This document shows positions 31,417 through 40,498 of a stretch of DNA of 64,000 nucleotides, piece by piece; position 1 is the first letter of the stretch; the number at the start of each line of letters is the position of its first letter. Both the position numbers and the translations under genes were made by a program. This DNA is from Azonexus sp. R2A61 (GTDB taxonomy: Bacteria; Pseudomonadota; Gammaproteobacteria; Burkholderiales; Rhodocyclaceae), in the NCBI RefSeq assembly GCF_021401135.1, contig NZ_JACBFO010000002.1, positions 682,001 to 746,000 on the forward strand, given 5' to 3'. The notes beneath the pieces are model-generated. The model was not told where the DNA came from and did not search any database. It saw only the letters and a program-made list of their open reading frames with translations.

Positions 31417-31953
31417 GTGACCGCGTCCTACACGACAACCGCCAAGGGCCTGCACTGGATCATGGCCGTCCTGCTGATCGGCCTGCTGGCCCTCGGCTTC
31501 ACCATGCACGACCTGCCGCTATCGCCGCAGAAGCTGCAGCTGTACTCGTACCACAAGTGGGCCGGCGTCAGCGTCTTCCTGCTGGTGCTGTTCCGGCTGG
31601 CCTGGCGTGCCGGGCATCCGCCGCCGCCGTTGCCGGACAGCATGGCGAAGCCGCTGCAGTTCGCCGCCCACGCCGGTCACGCGCTGCTCTACCTGCTGAT
31701 GCTGGCGATTCCGCTGAGCGGCTGGCTGATGAGTTCGGCCAAGGGCTTCCAGACCGTCTGGTTCGGCGTGCTGCCGATCCCCGACCTGATCGGCAAGGAC
31801 AAGGAGACCGGCGACCTGCTGGCAAACGTACACCTCGCGCTGAACCTGCTGTTCGTCGCCGTCCTGGCCGGCCATGTCGGCGCCGCGCTGAAGCACCACT
31901 TCATCGACAAGGACGACATCCTGCGCCGGATGCTGCCGCAACGCCGCCGCTGA
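31417..31953 (+). CDS. Cytochrome b561 family protein
   Basis: 178 aa from GTG 31417, chosen because GAGGAGG lies six bases upstream; an ATG at 31402 overlapping the previous stop is the alternative. Four membrane helices with haem-binding His residues (KGLHWIMAVLL, YSYHKWAGVSVF, AAHAGHALLYLLM, NVHLALNLLFVAVLAGHVGAALKHHF). It moves electrons between the quinol pool and a periplasmic partner. Its position next to YceI genes is a very common pairing; the YceI proteins probably bind a quinone-like lipid used with the b561. Confidence 0.92.
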   Translation: MTASYTTTAKGLHWIMAVLLIGLLALGFTMHDLPLSPQKLQLYSYHKWAGVSVFLLVLFRLAWRAGHPPPPLPDSMAKPLQFAAHAGHALLYLLMLAIPLSGWLMSSAKGFQTVWFGVLPIPDLIGKDKETGDLLANVHLALNLLFVAVLAGHVGAALKHHFIDKDDILRRMLPQRRR

Positions 31954-31981
31954 AACCGCCCCAACCCCAAGGAGAAAAATC

Positions 31982-32551
31982 ATGAAAAAACAACTTTTCG
32001 TCGCGTTGACCGCAAGCCTGGCCGGCCTGGCCTTCACCGCCCCCGCCCAAGCCGTCGACTATGCGACGGTGCAGCCGGCACAGAGCAACATCGCCTTCAG
32101 CTATCAGCAGATGGGCGTCAAGATGGACGGCCGCTTCCGCAAATTCAGCGCGCAACTGGCCTTCGACCCGGCCCGCCCGGCCAGCGCCAGCGCCGCCTTC
32201 GACGTCGATCTGGCCAGCATCGACACCGGCGGCGCCGAATCCGACCAGGAAGTCGCCGGCAAGGCCTGGTTCGACAGCAAGAACTTCCCGACCGCACGTT
32301 TCGTGTCCACCGGCGTCAAACCGCTCGGCGGCAACCGCTACGAAGTCGCCGGCAAACTGAGCATCAAAGGTCGCACGCAGGACATCGTCGTGCCGGCCAC
32401 CTTCACCGCACAAGGCAAGGTCGGCAGTTTCGACGGCGCCTTCACCCTCCGCCGCGGCGATTTCGCCATCGGCGAAGGCGCCTGGGCCAAGTTCGACATC
32501 GTCGCCAACGACGTCCAGGTCAAGTTCCACATCGTTGCAGCACAGAAGTAA
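31982..32551 (+). CDS. YceI family periplasmic lipid/isoprenoid-binding protein (copy 1)
   Basis: 189 aa with a signal peptide (about 1-22, ending AQA). A single YceI lipocalin-like beta barrel: SNIAFSYQQMGVKMDGRF, DVDLASIDTGGAESDQEV, and the kinked SIKGRTQDIVVPATF segment. YceI proteins hold polyisoprenoid quinones. Preceded by AAGGAG. It is clearly related to the next gene but diverged. Confidence 0.92.
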   Translation: MKKQLFVALTASLAGLAFTAPAQAVDYATVQPAQSNIAFSYQQMGVKMDGRFRKFSAQLAFDPARPASASAAFDVDLASIDTGGAESDQEVAGKAWFDSKNFPTARFVSTGVKPLGGNRYEVAGKLSIKGRTQDIVVPATFTAQGKVGSFDGAFTLRRGDFAIGEGAWAKFDIVANDVQVKFHIVAAQK

Positions 32552-32575
32552 CCCCCACCCTCAAGGAGAAACCTC

Positions 32576-33145
32576 ATGAAAAAATCCATCGCCCTGATCG
32601 CCCTCGCCGCTGCTTTCGCCGCCCCGGCCTTCGCCGCCCCGGAAACCTACGTGCTCGACAGCACGCACAGCTTCCCGCGCTTCTCGTACAGCCACTTCGG
32701 CTATTCGACGCAGCTCTCGCGCTTCGACAAGACCACCGGCACCGTCGTCTTCGACAAGGCCGCCAAGACCGGCGCGGTCGACGTGGTCATCGACACGAAA
32801 TCGGTCAACACCGGCTACCCGACCTTCAACGAGCACATCCAGGGCGAGGATTTCCTCGACACCGCCAAGTACCCCACCGCCACCTTCAAGTCCACCAAGG
32901 TGATCTTCGAAGGCGACAAGCCGGCCAAGGTCGAAGGCAACCTGACGCTGAAGGGCGTCACCAAGCCGGTCGTCCTCACCGTCACCTCCTTCCAGGCCAT
33001 GCCGCACCCGATGATGAAGAAGGATGCGATCGGCGCCAACGCCTACACCATCGTCAAGCGCTCGGAATTCAACGCCGGCAAGTACGCGCCCTACGTCGGC
33101 GACGAAGTGCGCATCGACATCGCGCTGGAAGCGATCAAGCAGTAA
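32576..33145 (+). CDS. YceI family periplasmic lipid/isoprenoid-binding protein (copy 2)
   Basis: 189 aa with a signal peptide (about 1-19, AFAAPAFAAP). Complete YceI barrel with DSTHSFPRFSYSHFGYS, VVIDTKSVNTGYPTFNEH, GNLTLKGVTKPVVLTV and a C-terminal SEFNAGKYAPYVGDEV. It follows copy 1 by 24 bases, so it is part of the b561 operon. Its last 114 bases, including the stop codon, are repeated almost exactly about 9.5 kb downstream (42489-42604), a duplication that frames the kdp block. Confidence 0.93.
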   Translation: MKKSIALIALAAAFAAPAFAAPETYVLDSTHSFPRFSYSHFGYSTQLSRFDKTTGTVVFDKAAKTGAVDVVIDTKSVNTGYPTFNEHIQGEDFLDTAKYPTATFKSTKVIFEGDKPAKVEGNLTLKGVTKPVVLTVTSFQAMPHPMMKKDAIGANAYTIVKRSEFNAGKYAPYVGDEVRIDIALEAIKQ

Positions 33146-33147
33146 GC
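33032..33147 (+). repeat. Left copy of 116-bp direct repeat (3' end of yceI)
   Basis: This is the intact-gene copy. It matches 42489-42604 over 116 bases with three mismatches, at constant offset 9457. It covers the last 37 codons, the stop and two bases more. See the paired entry. Confidence 0.9.
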
Positions 33148-33166
33148 CCCGGCGAGCGGCCCGCTA

Positions 33167-33214
33167 CGAAAAACGGGGTTTCTTGCGGTCGACCGCAAGA
33201 AACCCCGTTTTTCG
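33167..33214. terminator. 48-bp perfect palindromic terminator with TGCGGTCGACCGCA core
   Basis: A perfect 48-bp inverted repeat whose centre (33184-33197) is TGCGGTCGACCGCA and whose outer arms end in CGAAAAACGGGG/CCCCGTTTTTCG. T-runs are available in both directions, so it should terminate both the YceI operon and the convergent kdpDE operon. Confidence 0.9.
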
Positions 33215-33257
33215 ATTCTTCAGCCGGCCGCAATGGCGGCAAGGAACCCGGCCGTGA

Positions 33258-33989
33258 CTAGGAATTTCGCCGCTCGCCGGTGATCAAGCGCAGTCCAACG
33301 CCCGGTTCGGTCAGCAGGAAACGTGGTGCCGACGCGTCATCGCCGAGCTTGTAGCGCAGTTTGCCAACCAGCACCCGCAGGTAGTGGGTGTCCCCTTCAT
33401 GGATCGGCCCCCACATTTCGCGCAGTATCTGAGTCTGCGTCACCAGCCTTCCGGGCTGCCGGGCCAACAGGGCGAGCAGCGAAAACTCCTTGCGACTCAG
33501 CACGACAACTTCTCCGTCGAGCCTCACCTGGTGTTCGACAAAATCGATGCGCAAGGAGCCGTCGTCGTACACAGGATTACCTCCGCCCGACACCGGCATC
33601 GCCCGCAAGAGCGCGCGAATGCGCGCCATCAGTTCCTCCACGCCGAACGGCTTGGTCACGTAATCGTTGGCCCCGGCGTCGAGCAGGGCAACCTTCTCCT
33701 CCTCGCCCGAACGGACAGTCAGCACGATGACGGGCACCTTCGACCATTGCCGCAATTCCTTGAGTACCTCCCGACCGTCCATGTCGGGTAGGCCGAGATC
33801 GAGGATAAGCAGATCCGCCCCCCGACTGGCCAGCAGCGTCAGGCCTTCCTGGCCCGTCCCCGCCAGCAACGTGGCATAGCCCTGCGAACGCAGGCTGATA
33901 TCGACGAATTTGCGGATTTGCGCTTCGTCGTCGACGATGAGAATCTGCGCCGCTGACGCGGCGGCCCCCTTGTCGCCGGATTGCATCAT
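33258..33989 (-). CDS. kdpE: KdpE response regulator (OmpR family)
   Basis: 243 aa. REC domain (about 15-130, ILIVDDEAQIRKFVDISLR; phospho-acceptor in LLILDLGLPDMDG) and a winged-helix DNA-binding domain (about 140-235, HQVRLDGEVVVLSRKEFSLL, HYLRVLVGKLRYKLGDD). It activates kdp transcription when phosphorylated by KdpD in low potassium or osmotic stress. It begins 20 bases after kdpD and is the last gene of the operon, ending at the palindromic terminator. Confidence 0.96.
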   Translation of the reverse strand: MMQSGDKGAAASAAQILIVDDEAQIRKFVDISLRSQGYATLLAGTGQEGLTLLASRGADLLILDLGLPDMDGREVLKELRQWSKVPVIVLTVRSGEEEKVALLDAGANDYVTKPFGVEELMARIRALLRAMPVSGGGNPVYDDGSLRIDFVEHQVRLDGEVVVLSRKEFSLLALLARQPGRLVTQTQILREMWGPIHEGDTHYLRVLVGKLRYKLGDDASAPRFLLTEPGVGLRLITGERRNS

Positions 33990-34008
33990 GAACGGTCTCC
34001 CAAATCGG

Positions 34009-36702
34009 CTAGGCGCTCCAGGGCAATGTCAGACAGATGGTGGTTCCCCGGCCGTCCGGGCCGGAAAACGCTGCGACGCTCCCCATGTGAGCGCCCACGA
34101 TACCCTGAACGATGGTCAATCCCAAGCCGGTCCCCTGGCGCCCCCGGTCGCCCCGCTCGACACTGTAGAACATATCGAAGATGCGCCGCCGCTCGTCCTC
34201 CGGAATCCCCGGTCCACGGTCCGAAACGCGAATTTCCAATCGATCGTCCTCCAACCGCCGGGCTTGCACGCGGATGGATTCGCCCGGCGGCGAAAACTTC
34301 GCCGCGTTTTCCATCACGTTGAACAGGGCTTGTTCGATCAGCGCCGGATGAACGTGGATTGGCGACAGATCCATCGGAATATCGTGCTCAATCCTGACCC
34401 CCGGCTCATAGCGTTGCAGGCGTCGGGATGCCGAGCCGACCAGTTCGTCCACGCCGATCCAGTCGCGCGTCAGGGTCAGGCCCTGCTGGCCGAGCCGCGT
34501 CATATCAAGCAGGTTCTGGATATAGCGATCAAGACGCTCCCCCTCGACGCGAATGGTGTCGAGCAGGCTATGCCGGTCATCCGCTTTCATGTCATTGCCG
34601 TAGCTCGCCAGGCTGTCGGCCGCACCAATCATCGACGACAGCGGCGAACGAAGGTCGTGCGACACCGAGGAAAGCAGCGCGGAACGAAGCCGTTCGGTCT
34701 CCCCGGTGACGCGTGCCGCTTCCAGCTCCGATACCAGGCGCGTCCGCAAGGCCGCCTGGCCGATATCTTCGACCATGCTTTCGGCCAGCCGTCGCTGCTC
34801 GAAGGAAAGACGCCCCATCTCCGGCGCAAAGCGCAAGCCGACCACTCCCAGGGTGTCCTTATCAGAAGCAACGGGCAGGAACCACCACTGCGTATTACCC
34901 AGCGTGTCCGTGTAGCGGCCGCTCACCTGGCCGTGGCGCTCGGTCCAGTCGGCCGCTGCCAGATCCTTCTCGCTCAAGTGTCCGGCGGCCGTGACCGGCC
35001 CGGACTCGCCGCCAATCCTTATCCAGGCCTCAGCCCGCAAGGTTTTTTGCAGCACGGCGGAGCCGGCGGCGACGACCTGCCCCAAATCGGCCGCCTTGGC
35101 CAGGCGGCGCCCCAGGCTCTGCATCGCCGTGGCATGGGTATTTGCCGTACGCAACGCCACCACTTGCATGCGCAAACGCGAAGCCAGGCGCCCAGCGATC
35201 AGCGCCGCTGCGAGGAACAACAGTACGGTCGCCACACCGCGATGAGCGCTGATGAAGAAGGTGTAGCGCGGTTCGATGAAGAAAAAATCATAGGACAGGA
35301 AACACAAGCCGGCGGTAATCACCGCTGCAACCATGCGCGTCCGCGAAGCGACCAGCATGACAGCCACCAGGAATACCATCGACAGGTCCTGCAGACCCAA
35401 AACGCGCTCGGCCAGCGCCGCCATGCCGGTAGCGCCGAGGCTGGCCAGCGGGATGAGCAGCGGCTCCCGCCGGGTCAGGCTCTCGCCGGCGATGTCCGGC
35501 AAGCGCAGGCCGCGTTGCCTAGCCTGGGGCGTACTGACAATGGTCAGTTCATAGCGGCTGCCACGTTGCAGCAACTGCTGCGTCAAACTGCGGTTGAAAA
35601 TGCGGGCGACCGGCCGATCGTGCGTGCGACCAATCACGAGCGACTTCGCGCCACGCGCCGCGGCGGCGTCGAGCAGGGCCTGGGCGATGTCGGTATTGTG
35701 CAGGACCTCGGTTTCACCGCCGAGGTTGCGCGCCAGCGCAAACGCCCGATCCATTTCCATCTGGCGCTGCTGCTCCGCCCGTTCGCGCCGACCCGAGCGC
35801 CCGATAGCGTTATCCGCACCGTCAACTGACAGGGCCGCCCCCGCCGAGCGGCCGGTATCCACCGTCACCACCGACCACGGTGCGCCGCGCCGCTCGGCGA
35901 TCCGCGCACCGGCCCGTACCAGGTATTCCGATTGGCCCAGCCCGTCGATCGCGATCAGCACATGGCGCTGGATGGAAATTCCCTCCAGGCCACGCGCTGC
36001 CCGTTTCTCGCGCAGATCGGTATCGACGTGCTCGGCCACCGTCTGCATTGCCAACTCCCGCAAGGCGGTGAGATTCGACGGCGAGAAAAAGGCCTGCAGC
36101 GCCTGGGCAGCCTGTTCCGGCAAATACACCTTGCCCTGGTTCAGCCGTTCGATCAGCTCGGGCGCCGGCAGGTCGACCAGTCGGATGTCGCGCAGGCGCT
36201 CGAACACGGCGTCGGGTACGGTTTCGCTGACGCGTATACCGGTGATCTGATAGACGACGTCGTTGACACTTTCCAGGTGCTGGATATTGACCGTGGTGTA
36301 GACGTCCACACCGGCATCGAGCAATTCTTCCACATCCTGCCAGCGACGTTCGTGACGGCTCCCGGGGACATTGCGGTGCGCCAGTTCGTCAACCAGGGCG
36401 ATTGCCGGACGCCGCGTCAACAAGCCGTCGAGGTCCATTTCCTCCAGTTGCCGCCCCCGGTATTCCACCTTCTTGCGCGGCAGCAACGGCAATCCGTCGG
36501 CCATGGCCAGCGTTTCGCTGCGCCCATGCGTTTCAACGATGCCAATGACGACGTCCACATCCTGGCGCTGCAGTTCGCGCGCCCGTGCCAACATGGCGTA
36601 GGTCTTGCCGACGCCCGGCGCCGCGCCGAGAAACACGGTCAGCCGACCGGCAGCCTGGCGCTTAAGTTCGCCCATCAGGGCATCGGCCCGTTCAGTTCCC
36701 AT
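34009..36702 (-). CDS. kdpD: KdpD potassium-responsive sensor histidine kinase
   Basis: 897 aa from ATG 36702, matching normal KdpD length. N-terminal KdpD domain with Walker A GAAPGVGKTYAML and VDELAHRNVPGSRHERRWQDVEELL-type residues, then a Usp-like domain, four membrane helices (about 400-495, DUF4118), a GAF-like region, HisKA (SSVSHDLRSPLSSMIGAA) and HATPase_c (DRGPGIPEDE, GTGLGLTIVQG). It senses potassium status and phosphorylates KdpE. In E. coli the nitrogen PTS protein EIIA-Ntr binds KdpD; an EIIA-Ntr paralogue is encoded in this same operon. The start overlaps the preceding small zinc-ribbon gene by 11 bases. Confidence 0.96.
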   Translation of the reverse strand: MGTERADALMGELKRQAAGRLTVFLGAAPGVGKTYAMLARARELQRQDVDVVIGIVETHGRSETLAMADGLPLLPRKKVEYRGRQLEEMDLDGLLTRRPAIALVDELAHRNVPGSRHERRWQDVEELLDAGVDVYTTVNIQHLESVNDVVYQITGIRVSETVPDAVFERLRDIRLVDLPAPELIERLNQGKVYLPEQAAQALQAFFSPSNLTALRELAMQTVAEHVDTDLREKRAARGLEGISIQRHVLIAIDGLGQSEYLVRAGARIAERRGAPWSVVTVDTGRSAGAALSVDGADNAIGRSGRRERAEQQRQMEMDRAFALARNLGGETEVLHNTDIAQALLDAAAARGAKSLVIGRTHDRPVARIFNRSLTQQLLQRGSRYELTIVSTPQARQRGLRLPDIAGESLTRREPLLIPLASLGATGMAALAERVLGLQDLSMVFLVAVMLVASRTRMVAAVITAGLCFLSYDFFFIEPRYTFFISAHRGVATVLLFLAAALIAGRLASRLRMQVVALRTANTHATAMQSLGRRLAKAADLGQVVAAGSAVLQKTLRAEAWIRIGGESGPVTAAGHLSEKDLAAADWTERHGQVSGRYTDTLGNTQWWFLPVASDKDTLGVVGLRFAPEMGRLSFEQRRLAESMVEDIGQAALRTRLVSELEAARVTGETERLRSALLSSVSHDLRSPLSSMIGAADSLASYGNDMKADDRHSLLDTIRVEGERLDRYIQNLLDMTRLGQQGLTLTRDWIGVDELVGSASRRLQRYEPGVRIEHDIPMDLSPIHVHPALIEQALFNVMENAAKFSPPGESIRVQARRLEDDRLEIRVSDRGPGIPEDERRRIFDMFYSVERGDRGRQGTGLGLTIVQGIVGAHMGSVAAFSGPDGRGTTICLTLPWSA

Positions 36703-36979
36703 GCTGCATTTCCCATTCCCGGCCTTGCGCCGCGTTGTCAGATCGGTCATCCAATATCTGCGCCTTCCCGGCGACTCCCGCGTTCGCCGCATTGCCCGAC
36801 GACGGCACGACAAGCCGGCGGAGGGCGGCGATCTCGGCCAGCACCCGCTGGCGAACCATTCCAGGGAAAATCGTCTTGCAGCGGGGCGAACAAGTCAATT
36901 GCCGGCCGTAAGCCAACCGGTCCAATACAGGATGGACATCATGCAACGTCCCGCACACGGGGCAATGGTGAACCGACAT
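36692..36979 (-). CDS. Small putative zinc-ribbon protein in the kdp operon
   Basis: 95 aa. Four cysteines in two pairs, HHCPVCGTLH near the start and LTCSPRCKTIF at about 29-38, look like a zinc ribbon; the remaining sequence is mostly helical and unremarkable. It overlaps the kdpD start by 11 bases and begins seven bases after the neighbouring small gene, so it is cotranscribed. I do not recognise the family. The Shine-Dalgarno is weak, and the high GC makes short open frames common, but the tight fit in the operon favours a real gene. Confidence 0.6.
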   Translation of the reverse strand: MSVHHCPVCGTLHDVHPVLDRLAYGRQLTCSPRCKTIFPGMVRQRVLAEIAALRRLVVPSSGNAANAGVAGKAQILDDRSDNAAQGREWEMQHGN

Positions 36980-36986
36980 CGACGTC

Positions 36987-37289
36987 TCAAAGCACGCGCG
37001 TCGCGTAACGCACCAGGTCGGCCGCTTCCTTGCCGGTCTCCGCCGCGACGACGAAAGCCTCGCCGCCCGGCACGTTGCCCAGGGTCAAAGCAAGATCAAT
37101 CGCGTTCTTGCCGCTAGCCACCACCCGCGTGTGGCCGACCGCGTAATCGGCAAGGATGATCCTGATGGCGGCGATGCCCATCGAACTGCCGGGCAGCAAA
37201 AACACCGCGATATTGCCGCTGCCCTCGCGGGCTGCGACTTCGAGTACCTCATCCCGGGAAGCAATACCGATGCATAGGGATGGATTCAT
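36987..37289 (-). CDS. Unrecognised 100-aa protein in the kdp operon
   Basis: Exactly 100 aa (MNPSLCIGIASRDEVLEVA...), with GAGGTG before the ATG at 37289. The pattern alternates beta strands and helices (NIAVFLLPG, GIAAIRIILADYA, TRVVASGKNAIDLALTL, EAFVVAAETGKEAADLV), like a small alpha/beta domain, with no membrane segment. It lies 19 bases after the EIIA-Ntr-like gene and before the zinc-ribbon gene, so it belongs to the kdp operon. I cannot assign a family; a cytoplasmic regulatory partner is one possibility. Confidence 0.65.
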   Translation of the reverse strand: MNPSLCIGIASRDEVLEVAAREGSGNIAVFLLPGSSMGIAAIRIILADYAVGHTRVVASGKNAIDLALTLGNVPGGEAFVVAAETGKEAADLVRYATRVL

Positions 37290-37308
37290 GGTTTCACCTC
37301 GTGATCGA

Positions 37309-37785
37309 TCAGCGTGACAGGCAGACATCGGGCACCACCGCCCGCCGGAAATGCGTGGCAACCAGTTCCGAGGTGTCGCAACGATGCAGCATCTCCCTGA
37401 ATGGGCGATCGGCGAAGCGGGAGACCATCTCGGCCAGGGCCTCCAGGTGTTCCTGGGTCGTCGGATGAGGAACCAGCAGTACCACGATGTCGACGACCGG
37501 CCGACGGTCCGGCGCGTCGAAGGCGAGCGGCACACGCGGCCGGGCGTAGAAAACCCGAATCCGGTCCAGCGTTCGTACCTGCGCATGCGGGATCGCGACG
37601 CCGTCGCCCAATCCGGTCGAACCCAGTTGCTCTCGCCTCAGCAGAGCCGAAGCCACGCTTTCCGTCGACGGACCGCCACCGCGTTCGACATGCCGGCCGA
37701 TGACTTCGAACAATTGGCACCGATTTTCGACCGGCAGATCGAGCAGCACATCGCCAGCCTGCAGATGAACGGCCGGCACATTCAT
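37309..37785 (-). CDS. PTS EIIA-Ntr (PtsN-like) protein in the kdp operon
   Basis: 158 aa. The PTS EIIA type-2 domain is complete, with the phospho-accepting His67 in GVAIPHAQV, and later VLLVPHPTTQEHLEALAEM. It overlaps the kdpC stop codon in an ATGA junction, so it is translationally coupled to the transporter genes. In E. coli unphosphorylated EIIA-Ntr binds KdpD and stimulates the kinase, and also acts on Trk. A paralogue inside the kdp operon suggests a dedicated local link of this kind. The housekeeping ptsN is normally near rpoN, so this is probably a second copy. Confidence 0.88.
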   Translation of the reverse strand: MNVPAVHLQAGDVLLDLPVENRCQLFEVIGRHVERGGGPSTESVASALLRREQLGSTGLGDGVAIPHAQVRTLDRIRVFYARPRVPLAFDAPDRRPVVDIVVLLVPHPTTQEHLEALAEMVSRFADRPFREMLHRCDTSELVATHFRRAVVPDVCLSR

Positions 37786-38438
37786 CGCGACGTCTTCCCG
37801 GCCGGGCCGGCGGCACTCGCCGCATCCAGCGCCAGATTCAGTTCGAGCACGTTCACGCGCGGCTGACCCAGCCAGCCGAGTTGCCGGCCCTCCGTGTGCC
37901 TGGCGACCAGTTCGGCGACGACAGCGCTCGGCAAACCGCGTGCCTGTGCCACGCGATCGACCTGGATCGCCGCCGCCGACGGGCTGACGTGGGGATCGAT
38001 GCCACCGCCGGACTGTGTCAGCAAATCGCCTGGCACTGCTGCCGGCGCAATACCGGCGTGCTGCGCAATCGCCTTCCGGGCCTCGTCGATGCGAGCGCTC
38101 AAATCCGGGTTGGTCCTCGACTGGTTGCTGCCGGCCAGGGCCATCGGATCGAAATTCGCCGCCGACGGCCGCGACAGGAAATAACGTGAGTCGGAAAACG
38201 GCTGCGCGACCAAGGTCGACCCCAGAACCCTACCGTCGCGCCCGACCAGGCTGCCGTTGGCCTGCTCGGGAAAAAGTGCCTGCCCCAGACCGACGCCGGT
38301 CAGCGAATAGAGCAGGCCGAAACCGATCAGCGAAACGCCGGCCAACCCGAGGGAGCCGCGCAACAGGCCGCGATCGGAGACGCCCGGTGGAACGGAGTTT
38401 TCCCGATTACAGGAAGAAATGGCATTGGAAATTGACAT
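37782..38438 (-). CDS. kdpC: KdpC, potassium-transporting ATPase subunit C
   Basis: 218 aa, slightly longer than the usual 190 because of an N-terminal extension. One membrane helix (about 25-50, LLRGSLGLAGVSLIGFGLLYSL). The soluble part has the typical KdpC elements: SLVGRDGRVLGSTLVAQPF, YFLSRPSAA, SNQSRTNPDL, SGGGIDPHVSPSAAAIQVDR. It helps ATP binding in the KdpFABC complex. It begins ten bases after kdpB. Confidence 0.95.
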   Translation of the reverse strand: MSISNAISSCNRENSVPPGVSDRGLLRGSLGLAGVSLIGFGLLYSLTGVGLGQALFPEQANGSLVGRDGRVLGSTLVAQPFSDSRYFLSRPSAANFDPMALAGSNQSRTNPDLSARIDEARKAIAQHAGIAPAAVPGDLLTQSGGGIDPHVSPSAAAIQVDRVAQARGLPSAVVAELVARHTEGRQLGWLGQPRVNVLELNLALDAASAAGPAGKTSR

Positions 38439-38448
38439 GATCGTATTC

Positions 38449-40488
38449 TCAGAGGGAGAACGTCGCGGAGATCACGACGTCGATCGCCTTGATGGCGAGG
38501 AAGGGCAGCACGACGCCGCCGACGCCGTAGATAAGCATGTTGTTGCGCAATAGTTGCGTCGCGCTCGACGGCTTGAAACGGACGCCGCGCAGCGCCAGCG
38601 GGATAAGTAGCGGAATGATGACTGCGTTGAAGATCAGCGCCGACAGCACGGCACTGGCCGGGCTGCTCAACTGCATCACATTGAGCGCGGCCATCTGCGG
38701 GATCGCCGCTGCGAACAGCGCCGGCAGGATAGCGAAGTACTTCGACACATCGTTGGCCAGCGAGAAGGTGGTCAGCGCGCCGCGCGTGATCAGTTGCTGC
38801 TTGCCGATCTCGACCACGGCGAGCAATTTGGCCGGATCGCTGTCGAGATCGACCATGTTGCCGGCCTCCTTGGCCGCCTGAGTACCCGAGTTCATGGCCA
38901 AGCCAACGTCGGCCTGGGCTAGCGCGGGCGCGTCGTTGGTACCGTCGCCAACCATAGCAACCAATCGGCCGGCGCTCTGCTCGGCACGGATGCGCGCCAG
39001 CTTATCTTCCGGGCGCGCCTCGGCGATGTAATCGTCGACACCTGCCTCAGCAGCGATGTTGGCGGCAGTCAGTGGGTTGTCGCCGGTGATCATCACGGTT
39101 TTCACCCCCATCTCGCGCAGGCGGGCGAAGCGCTCCTTGATGCCGTGCTTGATCACATCGGACAGTTCGATGACGCCCAGCACATGGTGGCCGTCGCTGA
39201 CCACCAGCGGCGTCGCCCCCTTGCGTGCCACGTCGGCGACCCGGGCCTCGATTTCGGCCGGAACAGCACCGCCCTGGGCCTGCACGTGCCTCACGATGGC
39301 ATCCAGCGCGCCCTTGCGGATGATCCGTTCGTCGGGCAGATCGACCCCCGACATGCGCGATTGCGCGGAGAAAGGCACGAAATGCGCGCCCTCCGGGTCG
39401 ACCAGCTTCTCGTCCTTGCCGCGGGCCAACCGGACGATGGATTTGCCTTCCGGGGTCGGGTCGGCCAGAGAAGCCAGCAGCGCGGCCTGGCGCAGTTGCG
39501 CGGCATCGACGCCGGCCAAGGCATGAAAAGCAGTCGCCTGGCGGTCGCCGTGGGTGATCGTGCCGGTCTTGTCGAGCAGCAGCACGTCCACGTCGCCCGC
39601 CACTTCGACCGCCTTGCCGGATTTAGCCAGCACGTTGGCACGCAGTGCCCGATTCATGCCAGCAATGCCGATCGCCGGCAGCAGCCCGCCGATGGTGGTC
39701 GGGATCAAGCAGACGAGCAAAGCCACCAGAAGCACGACATCGACCTTGACGCCGACGAAGGCCGCGATGAAAGGCAAGGTCAGCACGACAATCAAAAACG
39801 TCAACGTCATAACACCCAGCAGGATACCGAGCGCAATTTCGTTGGGCGTCTTCTGGCGATTAGAACCTTCGACCAGCGCAATCATGCGATCGAGAAAGCT
39901 GTTGCCAGGTTCGGCCGTGACCCTCAGGACGATGCGGTCCGACAGCACCTTGGTACCGCCGATCACGCCGGAACGGTCGGTACCGGCCTCACGTAGGACC
40001 GGCGCCGATTCGCCGGTCACCGCCGCCTCGTTAATGGTAGCCAGGCCCTCGACGATCTCACCATCGGCAGGTACCAGTTGACCAGCCTCGACTACAACGA
40101 GATCGCCGGGCCGTAATTCAGCGGCTGCGACCATCTGCTCGCCGCCCGTTTTGTCCAGACGGCGGGCCATCAGATCCTTGCGCGCCCGGCGCAGCGAAGC
40201 CGCCTGACCGCGGCCGCGGGATTCGGCGATCGCCTCGGCGAAATTGCCGAACAGCACGGTAATCAGCAGGATTGCCGTGACCGACCAGCCGAAGGCGGGC
40301 CCTGCCCAACCGGCCAGCGTCGCGACGGCGGTGACCAGGGTGCCGAACCAGACCACGGCCATGACCGGATTCTTGACGATGTGCAGCGGCGACAGCTTGA
40401 CGCAGGCGTTGATCAGCGCTGCGCCCAGGCCATGTCCTTCCAGCTGCGAAGTACGGCCGGCGGGTTCGGTGATAGAGAGATGACTCAT
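38449..40488 (-). CDS. kdpB: KdpB, potassium-transporting P-type ATPase
   Basis: 679 aa from ATG 40488, preceded by GAGGAAAA. P-type ATPase motifs are intact: the phosphorylated Asp306 in DKTGTITHG, the TGES loop ([10 protein letters not shown]), KGA in the nucleotide-binding domain, and the [18 protein letters not shown] hinge. Seven membrane segments. It powers high-affinity potassium uptake through KdpA. Eleven bases separate it from kdpA. Confidence 0.97.
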   Translation of the reverse strand: MSHLSITEPAGRTSQLEGHGLGAALINACVKLSPLHIVKNPVMAVVWFGTLVTAVATLAGWAGPAFGWSVTAILLITVLFGNFAEAIAESRGRGQAASLRRARKDLMARRLDKTGGEQMVAAAELRPGDLVVVEAGQLVPADGEIVEGLATINEAAVTGESAPVLREAGTDRSGVIGGTKVLSDRIVLRVTAEPGNSFLDRMIALVEGSNRQKTPNEIALGILLGVMTLTFLIVVLTLPFIAAFVGVKVDVVLLVALLVCLIPTTIGGLLPAIGIAGMNRALRANVLAKSGKAVEVAGDVDVLLLDKTGTITHGDRQATAFHALAGVDAAQLRQAALLASLADPTPEGKSIVRLARGKDEKLVDPEGAHFVPFSAQSRMSGVDLPDERIIRKGALDAIVRHVQAQGGAVPAEIEARVADVARKGATPLVVSDGHHVLGVIELSDVIKHGIKERFARLREMGVKTVMITGDNPLTAANIAAEAGVDDYIAEARPEDKLARIRAEQSAGRLVAMVGDGTNDAPALAQADVGLAMNSGTQAAKEAGNMVDLDSDPAKLLAVVEIGKQQLITRGALTTFSLANDVSKYFAILPALFAAAIPQMAALNVMQLSSPASAVLSALIFNAVIIPLLIPLALRGVRFKPSSATQLLRNNMLIYGVGGVVLPFLAIKAIDVVISATFSL

Positions 40489-40498
40489 GATGTTTTCC

